Shown here: in pieces, positions 34,719-43,007 of the stretch
Numbering within the stretch: the first letter of the stretch is position 1
Layout of the letters: each line of letters opens with the position of its first letter
From: Rhizobium bangladeshense
GTDB lineage: Bacteria > Pseudomonadota > Alphaproteobacteria > Rhizobiales > Rhizobiaceae
Assembly: GCF_017357245.1 (NCBI RefSeq)
Contig: NZ_CP071612.1
Coordinates: 3,684,001 to 3,748,000 of the forward strand
DNA length: 64,000 nucleotides
Reading direction: 5' to 3'
Translations under genes and position numbers: made by a program
Notes under the pieces: generated by a model
The model's input: the letters and a program-made list of their open reading frames with translations, nothing else
Told to the model about the DNA's origin: nothing
The model's database searches: none

Positions 34719-35354
34719 TCAAACCGTTGCCCGGCGGTAGAGGGCAAGCGACCCGGCAAGGGCGAGCAACGCGCCGCCGCAGGCCCGCTCCAGCCATAAG
34801 GCGCCTGACGTTTTCAGAAAACGGACCGCCTGCGAGCCGAAGAAAGCGTAGCCGAACATGATGATGAAATCGAGCACAGCGAAGACTAGGGCGAGCAGCA
34901 TAAACTGCGCCGCCTGCGGCTGGGTGGGATCGATGAACTGCGGCAGAAAGGCGGAGAAGAAGAGATAACCCTTCGGGTTCGTCGCCGCGACCATGAAACT
35001 CTTCAGCCCGATCGATAAGGCCGATCTCATGGCCGCCGCCTCATCTGATTTCAGCGCCGCATCGATCGTGCCCTTCGAACGCAAGAGCATAATGCCGAGA
35101 AAAGCGAGATAGGCAGCACCCGCCCATTTGAGCATCGAGAACCAGAATTCCGATGCCGCAAGCAGCGCACCAAGCCCGACAGCCACAGCGCCGATCAGCA
35201 CGAAATCCGAAAGAACCGCGCCGACCATTCCGGCAATCGCGCGGCGCCACCCATGCCGCGAGCCATTTGTCAAAGCCAGCAGCACCGTCGGCCCTGGCGT
35301 CGCGATACCGACGAAAGAAACGGCCGCAAAAGCCAAAAGAGTGACGACATCCAT
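34719..35354 (-). CDS. LysE/RhtB-family amino-acid exporter
   Basis: A 211-residue permease with about six membrane segments. LLAFAAVSFVGIATPGPTVL with the family's PGP motif is at about 5-24, AGAAYLAFLGIMLLRSK is TM3, and NPKGYLFFSAFLPQF is the diagnostic second motif. It exports an amino acid or a similar small solute; the substrate is unknown. The start is MDVVTLLAF at 35354 with AGGG upstream. It is convergent with the DUF4865 gene, 2 bases apart. Confidence 0.9.
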   Translation of the reverse strand: MDVVTLLAFAAVSFVGIATPGPTVLLALTNGSRHGWRRAIAGMVGAVLSDFVLIGAVAVGLGALLAASEFWFSMLKWAGAAYLAFLGIMLLRSKGTIDAALKSDEAAAMRSALSIGLKSFMVAATNPKGYLFFSAFLPQFIDPTQPQAAQFMLLALVFAVLDFIIMFGYAFFGSQAVRFLKTSGALWLERACGGALLALAGSLALYRRATV

Positions 35355-35425
35355 GGTGATCCCTCCAAACCCAGGATCGAGACTTGCATGCCCTGCATCC
35401 CTTGGCAATGCCTCGTCACATGGAC

Positions 35426-35457
35426 AAAAAAGCCCGCCGCCTCTTCAGGCAGCGGGC
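35426..35457 (-). terminator. Rho-independent terminator of the pyk unit
   Basis: On the minus strand GCCCGC (35457-35452) and GCGGGC (35437-35432) form the stem, followed by TTTTTT (35431-35426). The loop carries an inner GCCT/AGGC pairing. It lies 22 bases past the pyk stop. Confidence 0.85.
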
Positions 35458-35478
35458 TTCATCACGGATGCGATCGGA

Positions 35479-36918
35479 TCAGATGCCGCTCTGGCCGTCC
35501 GAACCGATATAGGCAATGCGGAGCATGTTGGTTGCGCCCGGCGTGCCGAGCGGCACGCCGGCCGAGATGATGATGCGATCGCCGGGCTTGCCGAAGCCTT
35601 CGTCGGCCACGATGCGGCAAGCGCGGTTGACCATATCGTCGAGATCGGTCGCATCGTGGGTGACGACGCAATGGAGGCCCCAGACGATGGCAAGCCGGCG
35701 CGCTGTCTTGATGATCGGCGACAGCGCCAGGATCGGCACCTGCGGACGCTCGCGCGAGGCGCGAAGGCCCGTCGTGCCGGACGATGTGTAGCAGACGATC
35801 GCCGACAGCTTCAGCGTCTCGGCGATCTGGCGGGCGGCAAGCGAGATCGCGTCGGCGCCGGTCGCTTCCGGCTGGGCGCGCTGGGCATAGATGATGCCGG
35901 GATAATGCGGCTCGCGCTCGATGGCGCCGGCAATCGACGCCATGGTCGAGACAGCCTCGACGGGATAGTCGCCGGAGGCCGATTCGGCCGAAAGCATGAC
36001 GGCATCGGCCCCTTCGAAAACGGCCGTCGCGACGTCGGAAACTTCGGCGCGCGTCGGAACCGGCGCGGAGATCATCGATTCCAGCATCTGCGTGGCGACG
36101 ACCACCGGCTTGCCAGACCGGCGGCAGGCGCGGATCAGTTGCTTCTGGATGCCGGGAACGGATTCGAGGGGCATCTCAACGCCGAGATCGCCGCGGGCGA
36201 CCATCAAGGCGTCGGAAAGCTCAATGATCTCCTCGATGCGCTCGAGAGCCTGCGGTTTTTCGATCTTCGACATCAGGCCGACCCGGCCGCGGGCAATCTT
36301 GCGCACTTCGGCAAGGTCGTCCGGACGCTGGACGAAAGAAAGCGCCACCCAGTCGACATCATCGGTGGCGAGCACGGCGTCGAGATCGGCACGGTCCTTG
36401 TCGGTCAGTGCGCCGACGCCAAGCAGCGTGTCGGGAAGGCTGACGCCCTTGCGGTCGGAAATGCGCGTGCCCGAAATGACCGTCGTGACGATGCTCTTGC
36501 CGTCGCACTTGTCGGCGCGCAGGCAGAGCTTGCCGTCGTCGATCAGCAGGCGGTGGCCAGGCTGCACCGATTCCAGGATCTCGGGATGCGGCAGGTAGAC
36601 GCGTGTGGCATCGCCGAGCGCTTCGTTGTTGTCCAGCGTGAAGGTCTGGCCAGGTTTCAGGTCGACCTTGCTGTCGGTAAACTTGCCGACGCGCAGCTTC
36701 GGCCCCTGCAGGTCGGCGAGAATGCCGATCGGCCGGCCGGAGCGCGCCTCGACCGAGCGGATGCGCTGGATGAGCGTTCGCATCAGGTCGTGGCTCGCAT
36801 GGCTCATATTGATGCGGAAGACGTCGGCACCGGCCTGGTGCAGCTTCTCGATCATCGACTCCTCGGATGAGGCGGGCCCGAGGGTGGCGAGGATTTTAAC
36901 TTTGCGATTACGCTTCAT
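35479..36918 (-). CDS. pyk: Pyruvate kinase
   Basis: A 479-residue glycolytic enzyme converting PEP and ADP to pyruvate and ATP. Start region KVKILATLGPASS, then NMSHASHD, the active-site block MVARGDLGVE, ATQMLESM, and a C-terminal allosteric domain. ATG 36918 shares its A with the last base of the TGA of the upstream DUF1036 gene; a TTG one codon earlier is less likely. The gene is the second of a two-gene unit ending at a clear terminator. Confidence 0.96.
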   Translation of the reverse strand: MKRNRKVKILATLGPASSEESMIEKLHQAGADVFRINMSHASHDLMRTLIQRIRSVEARSGRPIGILADLQGPKLRVGKFTDSKVDLKPGQTFTLDNNEALGDATRVYLPHPEILESVQPGHRLLIDDGKLCLRADKCDGKSIVTTVISGTRISDRKGVSLPDTLLGVGALTDKDRADLDAVLATDDVDWVALSFVQRPDDLAEVRKIARGRVGLMSKIEKPQALERIEEIIELSDALMVARGDLGVEMPLESVPGIQKQLIRACRRSGKPVVVATQMLESMISAPVPTRAEVSDVATAVFEGADAVMLSAESASGDYPVEAVSTMASIAGAIEREPHYPGIIYAQRAQPEATGADAISLAARQIAETLKLSAIVCYTSSGTTGLRASRERPQVPILALSPIIKTARRLAIVWGLHCVVTHDATDLDDMVNRACRIVADEGFGKPGDRIIISAGVPLGTPGATNMLRIAYIGSDGQSGI

Positions 36919-37403
36919 CAATTCTGACTTTCTTGCGTCCCTGGGGTGTCGGAGAGTTGAACCATCCAGCTGCCCTGGCGGCCCGTGTCATATTCCTTGA
37001 ATCCCATCTTCTGGTAACCCCGGGCATAACAATCCTGCACGCCCGAGATCTTGAATTCGTTTTCCGCCACGCACATCTGCACGTCCCCCGTCCATCGTCC
37101 TCCCCGGGCGGCGTCCTCCGCGTAGAGGTAATAATAGCGCGACTGCAATTCTCCCTCGATCAGAGTGGCGCAGGTCGTTGCCGGCACCTGCCACCAACCT
37201 TCCGTGATCCAGCCGTCCTTGGCCCTGTATCCGATCGCCACCCCAACCAGATTTTGGGTTCCGTTGCAGACGCGAAAATCGGCGCGTGCGGCATCTGCAT
37301 TGAAGAACGGCATGGCGGCTGCAAGAGCAAACAGGGCGAGTCGGACCAACGGTCCGGACCGCGTGAGGAAACTTGGCGCGGCTTGAATCAACACGGCTCC
37401 CAA
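36918..37403 (-). CDS. DUF1036 exported protein
   Basis: A 161-residue protein with a signal peptide (LVRLALFALAAAMPFFNADA, cleavage near ARA-DF) and the DUF1036 core: DFRVCNGTQNLVGVAIGY, GWITEGWWQVPATTCATLIE and YYLYAEDAARGG. Four or five cysteines suggest periplasmic disulfides. The start is uncertain: the listed TTG at 37403 has GGAG 4 bases upstream, and a GTG three codons later is also possible. It overlaps pyk by one base. A functional link with pyruvate kinase is not obvious. Confidence 0.82.
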   Translation of the reverse strand: MGAVLIQAAPSFLTRSGPLVRLALFALAAAMPFFNADAARADFRVCNGTQNLVGVAIGYRAKDGWITEGWWQVPATTCATLIEGELQSRYYYLYAEDAARGGRWTGDVQMCVAENEFKISGVQDCYARGYQKMGFKEYDTGRQGSWMVQLSDTPGTQESQN

Positions 37404-37581
37404 ATAGCTCCACGGTTATTCGTATCCGTGTCTTCTTGCGCCGCCGTCATCCGAAAGTCAACGCAATGCTAATCGATTATATTTCCTTTCATAACCGTCC
37501 GCTGAGGTTCATATCCGCTCCCGCCGCCTGCTGCGCTTGAACCGGTCGCGGGCGCATGCAATCACTGGGCGCGACTGCGCA

Positions 37582-38391
37582 ATGACCAACGGCGAATCCT
37601 TCATGGACGACTTCCAATCCTTCGAAATCATACCCGGAAAACATGACAGAGGCATGGTGATCCTCGCCGATCACGCGATGAACCGCCTTCCCGCCCGATA
37701 TGAAAGGCTCGGCCTGCCAGAATCTGCCTTTGCCCGTCACATCGCCTACGACATCGGCATCGAGGGCCTGACGCGACAGCTTGCAGCGAAGCTCGGCATA
37801 CCGGCAGTGCTCGGCGGTTTCTCGCGCCTGCTGATCGACCCTAACCGCGGGGAGGACGACCCGACGCTGATCATGAAGATCTCGGACGGCGCCGTCATAT
37901 CAGGCAATCACCCGATCACGCCGCAGGAATGGAATTACCGGATCGAAGCCTTTCATCGACCCTACCACGATGCCGTCGCAGACACGATCGACACGGTGGC
38001 GAATAGCACCGGTAAGGCACCGCTGGTGCTGTCGCTGCACTCTTTCACGCCGGCGTGGAAGAGCATTCCCCGACCTTGGCACGCAGCCGTCCTCTGGGAC
38101 AGCGACCGGCGCGCCGTCGGCCCGCTACTTAACATGCTGCGCGCCGATCCCGATCTCATCGTCGGCGACAACGAGCCCTATGACGGCGCTCTGAAGGGCG
38201 ATACCATGTACCGCCATTGCATGGTGACAGGCATTCCGCATGCCCTGCTCGAAGTGCGTCAGGATTTGATCACTGATGAAGCAGGCATATCGGCATGGGC
38301 GGGGCGCCTGGCCCCGATCTTTACGGCGATGAACGCCGATCCGGCCTTGCACGAATACGACGTCCACCCGTCGCGCACCGGCCCCTATTGA
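37582..38391 (+). CDS. N-formylglutamate amidohydrolase family protein
   Basis: A 269-residue member of PF05013. Motifs are ILADHAMNRLP, DIGIEGLTRQL, the Arg-rich FSRLLIDPNRGEDD, LSLHSFTPAW, GDNEPYDG and HALLEVRQDLI. The family includes HutG-type N-formylglutamate deformylases of histidine catabolism, but no other hut gene is near, so the substrate is open. ATG 37582 is preferred; ATG 37603 and an upstream TTG are alternatives. It leads a same-strand run with DUF1244 and gapR. Confidence 0.82.
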   Translation: MTNGESFMDDFQSFEIIPGKHDRGMVILADHAMNRLPARYERLGLPESAFARHIAYDIGIEGLTRQLAAKLGIPAVLGGFSRLLIDPNRGEDDPTLIMKISDGAVISGNHPITPQEWNYRIEAFHRPYHDAVADTIDTVANSTGKAPLVLSLHSFTPAWKSIPRPWHAAVLWDSDRRAVGPLLNMLRADPDLIVGDNEPYDGALKGDTMYRHCMVTGIPHALLEVRQDLITDEAGISAWAGRLAPIFTAMNADPALHEYDVHPSRTGPY

Positions 38392-38417
38392 GGTCCACGG
38401 AATGAAAGGAGAGCGAG

Positions 38418-38723
38418 ATGACCGCGCTCAGCAGGGAACAACAGACCGAATTCGAAGCCGCAGCCTTCCGCCGTCTGGTTGCACATCTTCGTGACCGCAG
38501 CGACGTCCAGAACATCGACCTGATGAATCTGGCAGGCTTCTGCCGCAACTGCCTTTCGAACTGGTACCGCGAGGCCGCCGAGGCCGGAGGTGTCCCAGTC
38601 AGCCGGGACGAATCGCGCGAAATGGTCTACGGCATGCCCTATGAGGACTGGAAGAACCTCCACCAGAAGGAGGCTTCGCCTGTGCAAAAGGGTGCTTTTG
38701 AGCTGAACAAGCCACACAAATAG
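38418..38723 (+). CDS. DUF1244 family protein
   Basis: A 101-residue small soluble protein matching DUF1244: FRRLVAHLRDRSDVQNIDLM, NLAGFCRNCLSNWYREAA with the conserved Cys pair, and REMVYGMPYEDWKNLHQ. ATG 38418 follows GGAGAGCGAG. The function is unknown; members are conserved in alpha- and gammaproteobacteria and are structurally all-helical. It sits 26 bases after the amidohydrolase gene. Confidence 0.88.
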   Translation: MTALSREQQTEFEAAAFRRLVAHLRDRSDVQNIDLMNLAGFCRNCLSNWYREAAEAGGVPVSRDESREMVYGMPYEDWKNLHQKEASPVQKGAFELNKPHK

Positions 38724-38814
38724 TCCGCTTGGCCTCTAACAGGCTTGACCGTGACGTCGCTTCGCGGCAGTCACGTGCATCCAAAATTGATCACCGGAAA
38801 ATCAGGAGAACACG

Positions 38815-39078
38815 ATGTCTGATGCTCATGGCGTCGCCCGCGATCAGCTTCGCGCTTTCATCGAGCGCATTGAAAGGCTGGAAGAAGAAAAGAAGACCAT
38901 CGCCGACGACATCAAGGACGTCTATGGCGAAGCCAAGGGAATGGGCTTCGATACCAAGATTCTGAAGAAGGTCGTGGCGCTGCGCAAGAAGGACGAGCAG
39001 GAGCGCATGGAGGAGGAAGCAATCCTCGATACCTATCTGCATGCTCTCGGAATGATCGAGGCGCCGCCGGAAGGCTGA
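38815..39078 (+). CDS. gapR: GapR (DUF2312) nucleoid-associated protein
   Basis: An 87-residue helical protein, [20 protein letters not shown] and [20 protein letters not shown], the DUF2312 core. In Caulobacter GapR clamps AT-rich, overtwisted DNA ahead of replication and transcription and aids topoisomerases. Size and sequence fit a full-length orthologue. ATG 38815 has AGGAG upstream and a strong terminator follows. Confidence 0.92.
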
Positions 39079-39103
39079 TTCGCAGACATCGCCGCTTCGA
39101 CAA

Positions 39104-39130
39104 GCCGCCGCCTTCGGCGGCTTTTCTTTT
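39104..39130 (+). terminator. Rho-independent terminator of gapR
   Basis: GCCGCCG (39104-39110) and CGGCGGC (39115-39121) form a 7-bp stem with a CCTT loop, followed by TTTTCTTTT. Confidence 0.88.
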
Positions 39131-39183
39131 GCGCAAGCGCCCGGAAGTGTGCCGCGGCTTCCTCGCCGGCCGAAGCAACCAAA

Positions 39184-39213
39184 GAAAAACCGCCGGGGCA
39201 CCCCAGCGGTTTC
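39184..39213 (-). terminator. Rho-independent terminator of the DUF882 gene
   Basis: On the minus strand AAACCGCTGGGG and CCCCGGCGGTTT pair with one wobble around a short loop and are followed by TTCTTT (the plus strand reads AAAGAAAAACCGCC from 39181). Confidence 0.8.
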
Positions 39214-39235
39214 GATTCTCCCAGGATCGACTGGC

Positions 39236-41077
39236 TCAGTTCGTGTTGAACTTGCGCACTTCCATGAAGTTGACGGCCGTGCCGCTGAAGCGGGCCGGAT
39301 CGACCGAGGCAGTCTTGAGGTTGAAGCCCTCGGCATAGACCGCGGTCGGCTGGGCGCGCATCGTCTGGCTGACGAAGCGCGGCGCCTTGACCTGCTTGGA
39401 CGCCATTTCGACACGGGCATTGGTCAACGCCCATTGCGAAATCATCTTCTCCGTCAGCTTCGGCTCGGTGCGAACCGTCGCGCGGCTTGCATCGGCTGCG
39501 GCGGCTTCCTTCTGTGTCGGACGGCCGCCCTTGGTCGGAAGGGCCTGCGGCGCGGGACCCTCCGCAGCCGGGGCGTCGAAAGCATCGCCGAAGCTCGCCG
39601 ATTTCGTCGCAGGCGCCAAGGCAGCGAGCTGCAACGACGGCTTTTCAGCAGGCGTCTTTTGCGGCATCGCGGCGGCGATTGCCTGCTCCACGGTCATCTC
39701 AGGCTCATGCGAGGCGACTTGGCTTTCCGCATCCTTGTTCTGCTGCTCGAGCGCCTCGGCGATGGCAGGAGACAGTCCGCCATCCTGATCGGCCTCGTCT
39801 GCCTCCGCTTCCGGATCGGCATCGGCTGCAGCAAGCAGATTTTCGGCAACGGCAGGGCGCTCGACCGGAGTCGGAACCGGCATTCCGTTTTGCAGGTTCG
39901 GATCCGCCGACGCGACCTCGGCGTCACCCGGCGCGCGGCGTTGCCCGAGAAGCGAGGGAACGGGAATGCTATAAGCGCTGAGATCGGCGAATTGCTCCGG
40001 CTGGACCTGATCGGTCGGAAGCGCAGAGGCAAGGGCCTGCTGCGCTGCATTACCCGAAGACGGCGCCACCAGCGCAGTCGCCATTTGGCTGCCGGCCGGC
40101 TGATTGCTGAAGGCCGGACGAACCTGCGGCACCGGCGCGTTCACGGCTGCGACCTCGGTCTGCTGCGGCTCGGCAGGAGCGGCCTCGGCCTTCGGCGGTG
40201 TCGCCTTGGCAACCGCGACAGGAGCCGAATCATCCGTCTCGTCTTCCTGCTCGTCCGCCCCGCCGCCAAACAGCGCCGCAAACAGCGTCTTGTGCTTTGG
40301 CGCCGATTCGGAAGCGCTGGCGATCTCGATCTGCGTGCCATTGACGCGGCGCTTGTAATCGGCCATCGCCTGCTGATAGCCGGGCAGCGGCTTGCCGTCG
40401 GCGGGAATGTGAATGGTATTGCCGTTCGGGAAAAGCCGGACAAGCTCGTCGCGGCTCATCCGCGGCCAGGCGCGAACGCCGCCGACATCCATGTGTACGA
40501 AGGGTGAACCGGATTTCGGATAGAAGCCGACGCCGCCGGCCTGCATCTTCATGCCGATGGCGCGCAACGTTGCAAGCTTGACGTCGGGAATGAAGAAGTC
40601 CATCGCCTTGCCGAGCATGTGCTGGCTCTTTTCGGCGACGCCGGATTTGCGCGAGCGGCCGCGCAGCATTTCATTGGTCGCCGGAGAACGGAACCCGCAG
40701 ACGACATTGATATAATCTCTCGAACCGCTCTGGCGATAGACTTCCCAGATCAGGTCGAACAGGCGCGGATCCATCTTCGTCGGCTGGTTCTTGCGCCAGT
40801 CGCGCAGGAAGCGGTTCAACTGCTCCAGACCCTTAGGGTCGAACTTACCGTTCCGCTTATAGGTAATGACAGCTTTTTCGCCGGTATGGATGAAATAGAG
40901 CTTGAGGCTGCGGGTATCGCCCGCTGCCTCGGAAGGCGTACTGACGAATACCGGCGAGGAAACCGCAAGCGCAAGAAGGGCGGCCCCTGCCGTCCTTACT
41001 GCCTTTCCGCAGATGTCGGCGCACAAAGAACGCCAGCTCAAGCGCGAAGGCTTGGAATTCCCATTCAGATTCGGCAA
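39236..41077 (-). CDS. DUF882/YcbK-like M15-type peptidase, long disordered C-terminus
   Basis: A 613-residue exported protein. After a hydrophobic N-terminal segment (AVRTAGAALLALAVSSPVFV) comes the YcbK/M15_2 domain (about 55-215) with metal ligands in SQHMLGKAMDFFI (His, Asp) and SPFVHMDVGG (His). These are related to D-Ala-D-Ala-type peptidases acting on peptidoglycan. The remaining 400 residues are Ala/Pro/Glu-rich and look disordered, with a small folded end. The only start is a TTG (41077) preceded by GGGGA; no ATG precedes the domain. A terminator follows. Confidence 0.8.
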   Translation of the reverse strand: MPNLNGNSKPSRLSWRSLCADICGKAVRTAGAALLALAVSSPVFVSTPSEAAGDTRSLKLYFIHTGEKAVITYKRNGKFDPKGLEQLNRFLRDWRKNQPTKMDPRLFDLIWEVYRQSGSRDYINVVCGFRSPATNEMLRGRSRKSGVAEKSQHMLGKAMDFFIPDVKLATLRAIGMKMQAGGVGFYPKSGSPFVHMDVGGVRAWPRMSRDELVRLFPNGNTIHIPADGKPLPGYQQAMADYKRRVNGTQIEIASASESAPKHKTLFAALFGGGADEQEDETDDSAPVAVAKATPPKAEAAPAEPQQTEVAAVNAPVPQVRPAFSNQPAGSQMATALVAPSSGNAAQQALASALPTDQVQPEQFADLSAYSIPVPSLLGQRRAPGDAEVASADPNLQNGMPVPTPVERPAVAENLLAAADADPEAEADEADQDGGLSPAIAEALEQQNKDAESQVASHEPEMTVEQAIAAAMPQKTPAEKPSLQLAALAPATKSASFGDAFDAPAAEGPAPQALPTKGGRPTQKEAAAADASRATVRTEPKLTEKMISQWALTNARVEMASKQVKAPRFVSQTMRAQPTAVYAEGFNLKTASVDPARFSGTAVNFMEVRKFNTN

Positions 41078-41255
41078 CTCGATCCCCGTCAGACAGACAA
41101 TGTCCCGTACTGTCTCAGATGACTGTCAAATGCGGTCACACGATGGCAAAAATGCCACACATGATCAACCTTTTCTTTACATAGTGAACGAGCCACTAAC
41201 AAGTGGTTTATGATCAGTAACAAATCGTGGTTGCCCGAGTCTTAATAAATAAGGC

Positions 41256-42800
41256 CTAAGCCGCATCTTTCTGGGGATTATCGGGATCTATGCCGTAATC
41301 TTTGAGCTTGCGATAAAGTGTGGATCGGCCGATGCCAAGCTTGCGAGCCACTTGACTCATCTGCCCGCGATAGAATTTCAGTGCGAATCGGATGAGTTCC
41401 TCCTCGACATCGGCAAGCTTGCGCACGTCTCCGGAGGGATTGACACTGGCAATCGCATTTTCCGAAACTTCGGAAAGGCGGTGGTGCACCTCGGCGGGCG
41501 GCGACGTCCGGAAGTCCTCTCCATAGCCCTCGTCGGGATCGAGGCCGGTATTGTCGGCAACGAGCGCCAGGTGGTCCACCACTTCATATTCCGGAAGCTG
41601 GGCGGCGATCTGCGGGAAATCCGCCTCCGTCAGCTCCGGCCCTTCGGCGAGAACGACCGCGCGGAAGATCGCATTTTCGAGCTGGCGGATATTGCCGGGC
41701 CAGTCATAGGCGGTCAGCAGCGCCAGCGCACCTGAGTTCACGGTCATGCGGCGGCCGTTCTTCTGCTCGCTTGAGAAGCGGTCGGTAAAGACGCGCACCA
41801 GATGCGGGATGTCTTCCTTGCGCTTGCGTAGCGCGGGAATGGTGATCGGGAAGACGTTGAGGCGATAGTAGAGGTCCTCGCGGAAATGGCCGTTCTTGAC
41901 CTCTTCGATCAAATCCTTGTTCGTCGCAGAGATAAGCCGCACATTGACCTTGTGGGCGGTGCGCGCGCCGACGGTCTCGATCTCGCCCTGCTGCACGGCG
42001 CGCAGGAGTTTCACTTGCACCTCGAGCGGCAGGTCGCCGATCTCGTCAAGGAAGATGGTGCCGCCATCGGCTTCCATGAACTTGCCGATGTGACGTTCGG
42101 TCGCGCCGGTGAAGGCGCCCTTTTCGTGACCGAAGAGGATACTTTCAACGAGGTTGTGCGGGATCGCCCCGCAATTGACGGTGACGAACGGTTTGTTGGA
42201 GCGTTCGCCGCCGGATTGGATAGCCCGCGCCACCAGTTCCTTGCCGACGCCGGATTCACCTTCGAGCACGACGGGAATATTCGATTGCGCGGCCCGCTGG
42301 GCAAGATCGATGACGCGGATCATCGCCGGACTTGCCGAAACGATGTCATCGAACCCGACCGAGCCCGAGCGCGACCGGCGTCCGGCCCGCGCCCTCACCT
42401 CGCGCTGGTCGAGCTTCATCGCATTCGCGATCGAGGTTGCGATCCGTTCGGGCGAGACCGGTTTGACAACGAAATCGAAGGCGCCGGCGCGCATCGCCTG
42501 CACCACTGTCTCGATACCGCCCTGGCCGGTCTGCACGATAACGGGGATCTGCGTGCCGAATTCGTGAAGCGCGTCGAGAAATTCGAGGCCGGTCATCTCG
42601 GGCATCATCAGGTCGAGCACGATGACATTGAAGAGGCCACTGTCACGCTTGACCATCTCCAGGCCGATTCGGCCGTTTTCCGCTTGGTGCACGACATGGC
42701 CGTGACGCTCGATTGCGTTCTTGAGCAGGCGCCGCTGCACCGGGTCGTCCTCGACCACGAGGATTTGCCCTGCTCCCTTGAGCTCATTGTAACCGGTCAT
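41256..42800 (-). CDS. NtrC-family sigma-54-dependent response regulator
   Basis: A 514-residue regulator with three domains: receiver (about 12-128, Asp63 in IVLDLMMPEM), AAA+ sigma-54 activator and C-terminal Fis-type HTH (GQMSQVARKLGIGRSTLYRK). The AAA+ domain has GESGVGKE Walker A, intact GAFTGA loop in GHEKGAFTGAT, GGTIFLDEIG Walker B and the ATNKDL sensor. Unusually, no histidine kinase lies alongside. About 85 residues between the AAA+ and HTH domains are an acidic, variable linker. Targets are unknown. Confidence 0.92.
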   Translation of the reverse strand: MTGYNELKGAGQILVVEDDPVQRRLLKNAIERHGHVVHQAENGRIGLEMVKRDSGLFNVIVLDLMMPEMTGLEFLDALHEFGTQIPVIVQTGQGGIETVVQAMRAGAFDFVVKPVSPERIATSIANAMKLDQREVRARAGRRSRSGSVGFDDIVSASPAMIRVIDLAQRAAQSNIPVVLEGESGVGKELVARAIQSGGERSNKPFVTVNCGAIPHNLVESILFGHEKGAFTGATERHIGKFMEADGGTIFLDEIGDLPLEVQVKLLRAVQQGEIETVGARTAHKVNVRLISATNKDLIEEVKNGHFREDLYYRLNVFPITIPALRKRKEDIPHLVRVFTDRFSSEQKNGRRMTVNSGALALLTAYDWPGNIRQLENAIFRAVVLAEGPELTEADFPQIAAQLPEYEVVDHLALVADNTGLDPDEGYGEDFRTSPPAEVHHRLSEVSENAIASVNPSGDVRKLADVEEELIRFALKFYRGQMSQVARKLGIGRSTLYRKLKDYGIDPDNPQKDAA

Positions 42801-43007
42801 TGTCGCCTCACTTCATGCGAAACCCTGGAGCGCACTCTGGCAGAAAGGCTTGAACATCCAGTTTTGAGAAATAATTGCATTTTAACGATTGCGAGAGCGC
42901 GATTTCGTGCCGAAGCGAGGCCTTTTATGCGCCGAAAAGCCCTTGATGCCGGGCCCTCTCACGCTTATTCAAACAGACCTGTTATAAAGTGGAGAGGAAT
43001 TGCGCCC

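Noticed and set aside
35128..36870. Plus-strand open frame of 580 codons
   Set aside because: Antisense to pyruvate kinase and lysE; no recognisable domain.
41886..43007. 374-codon upstream extension of pepF
   Set aside because: It lies antisense to the NtrC-type regulator. Homology to M3 peptidases begins at the methionine at 43008.
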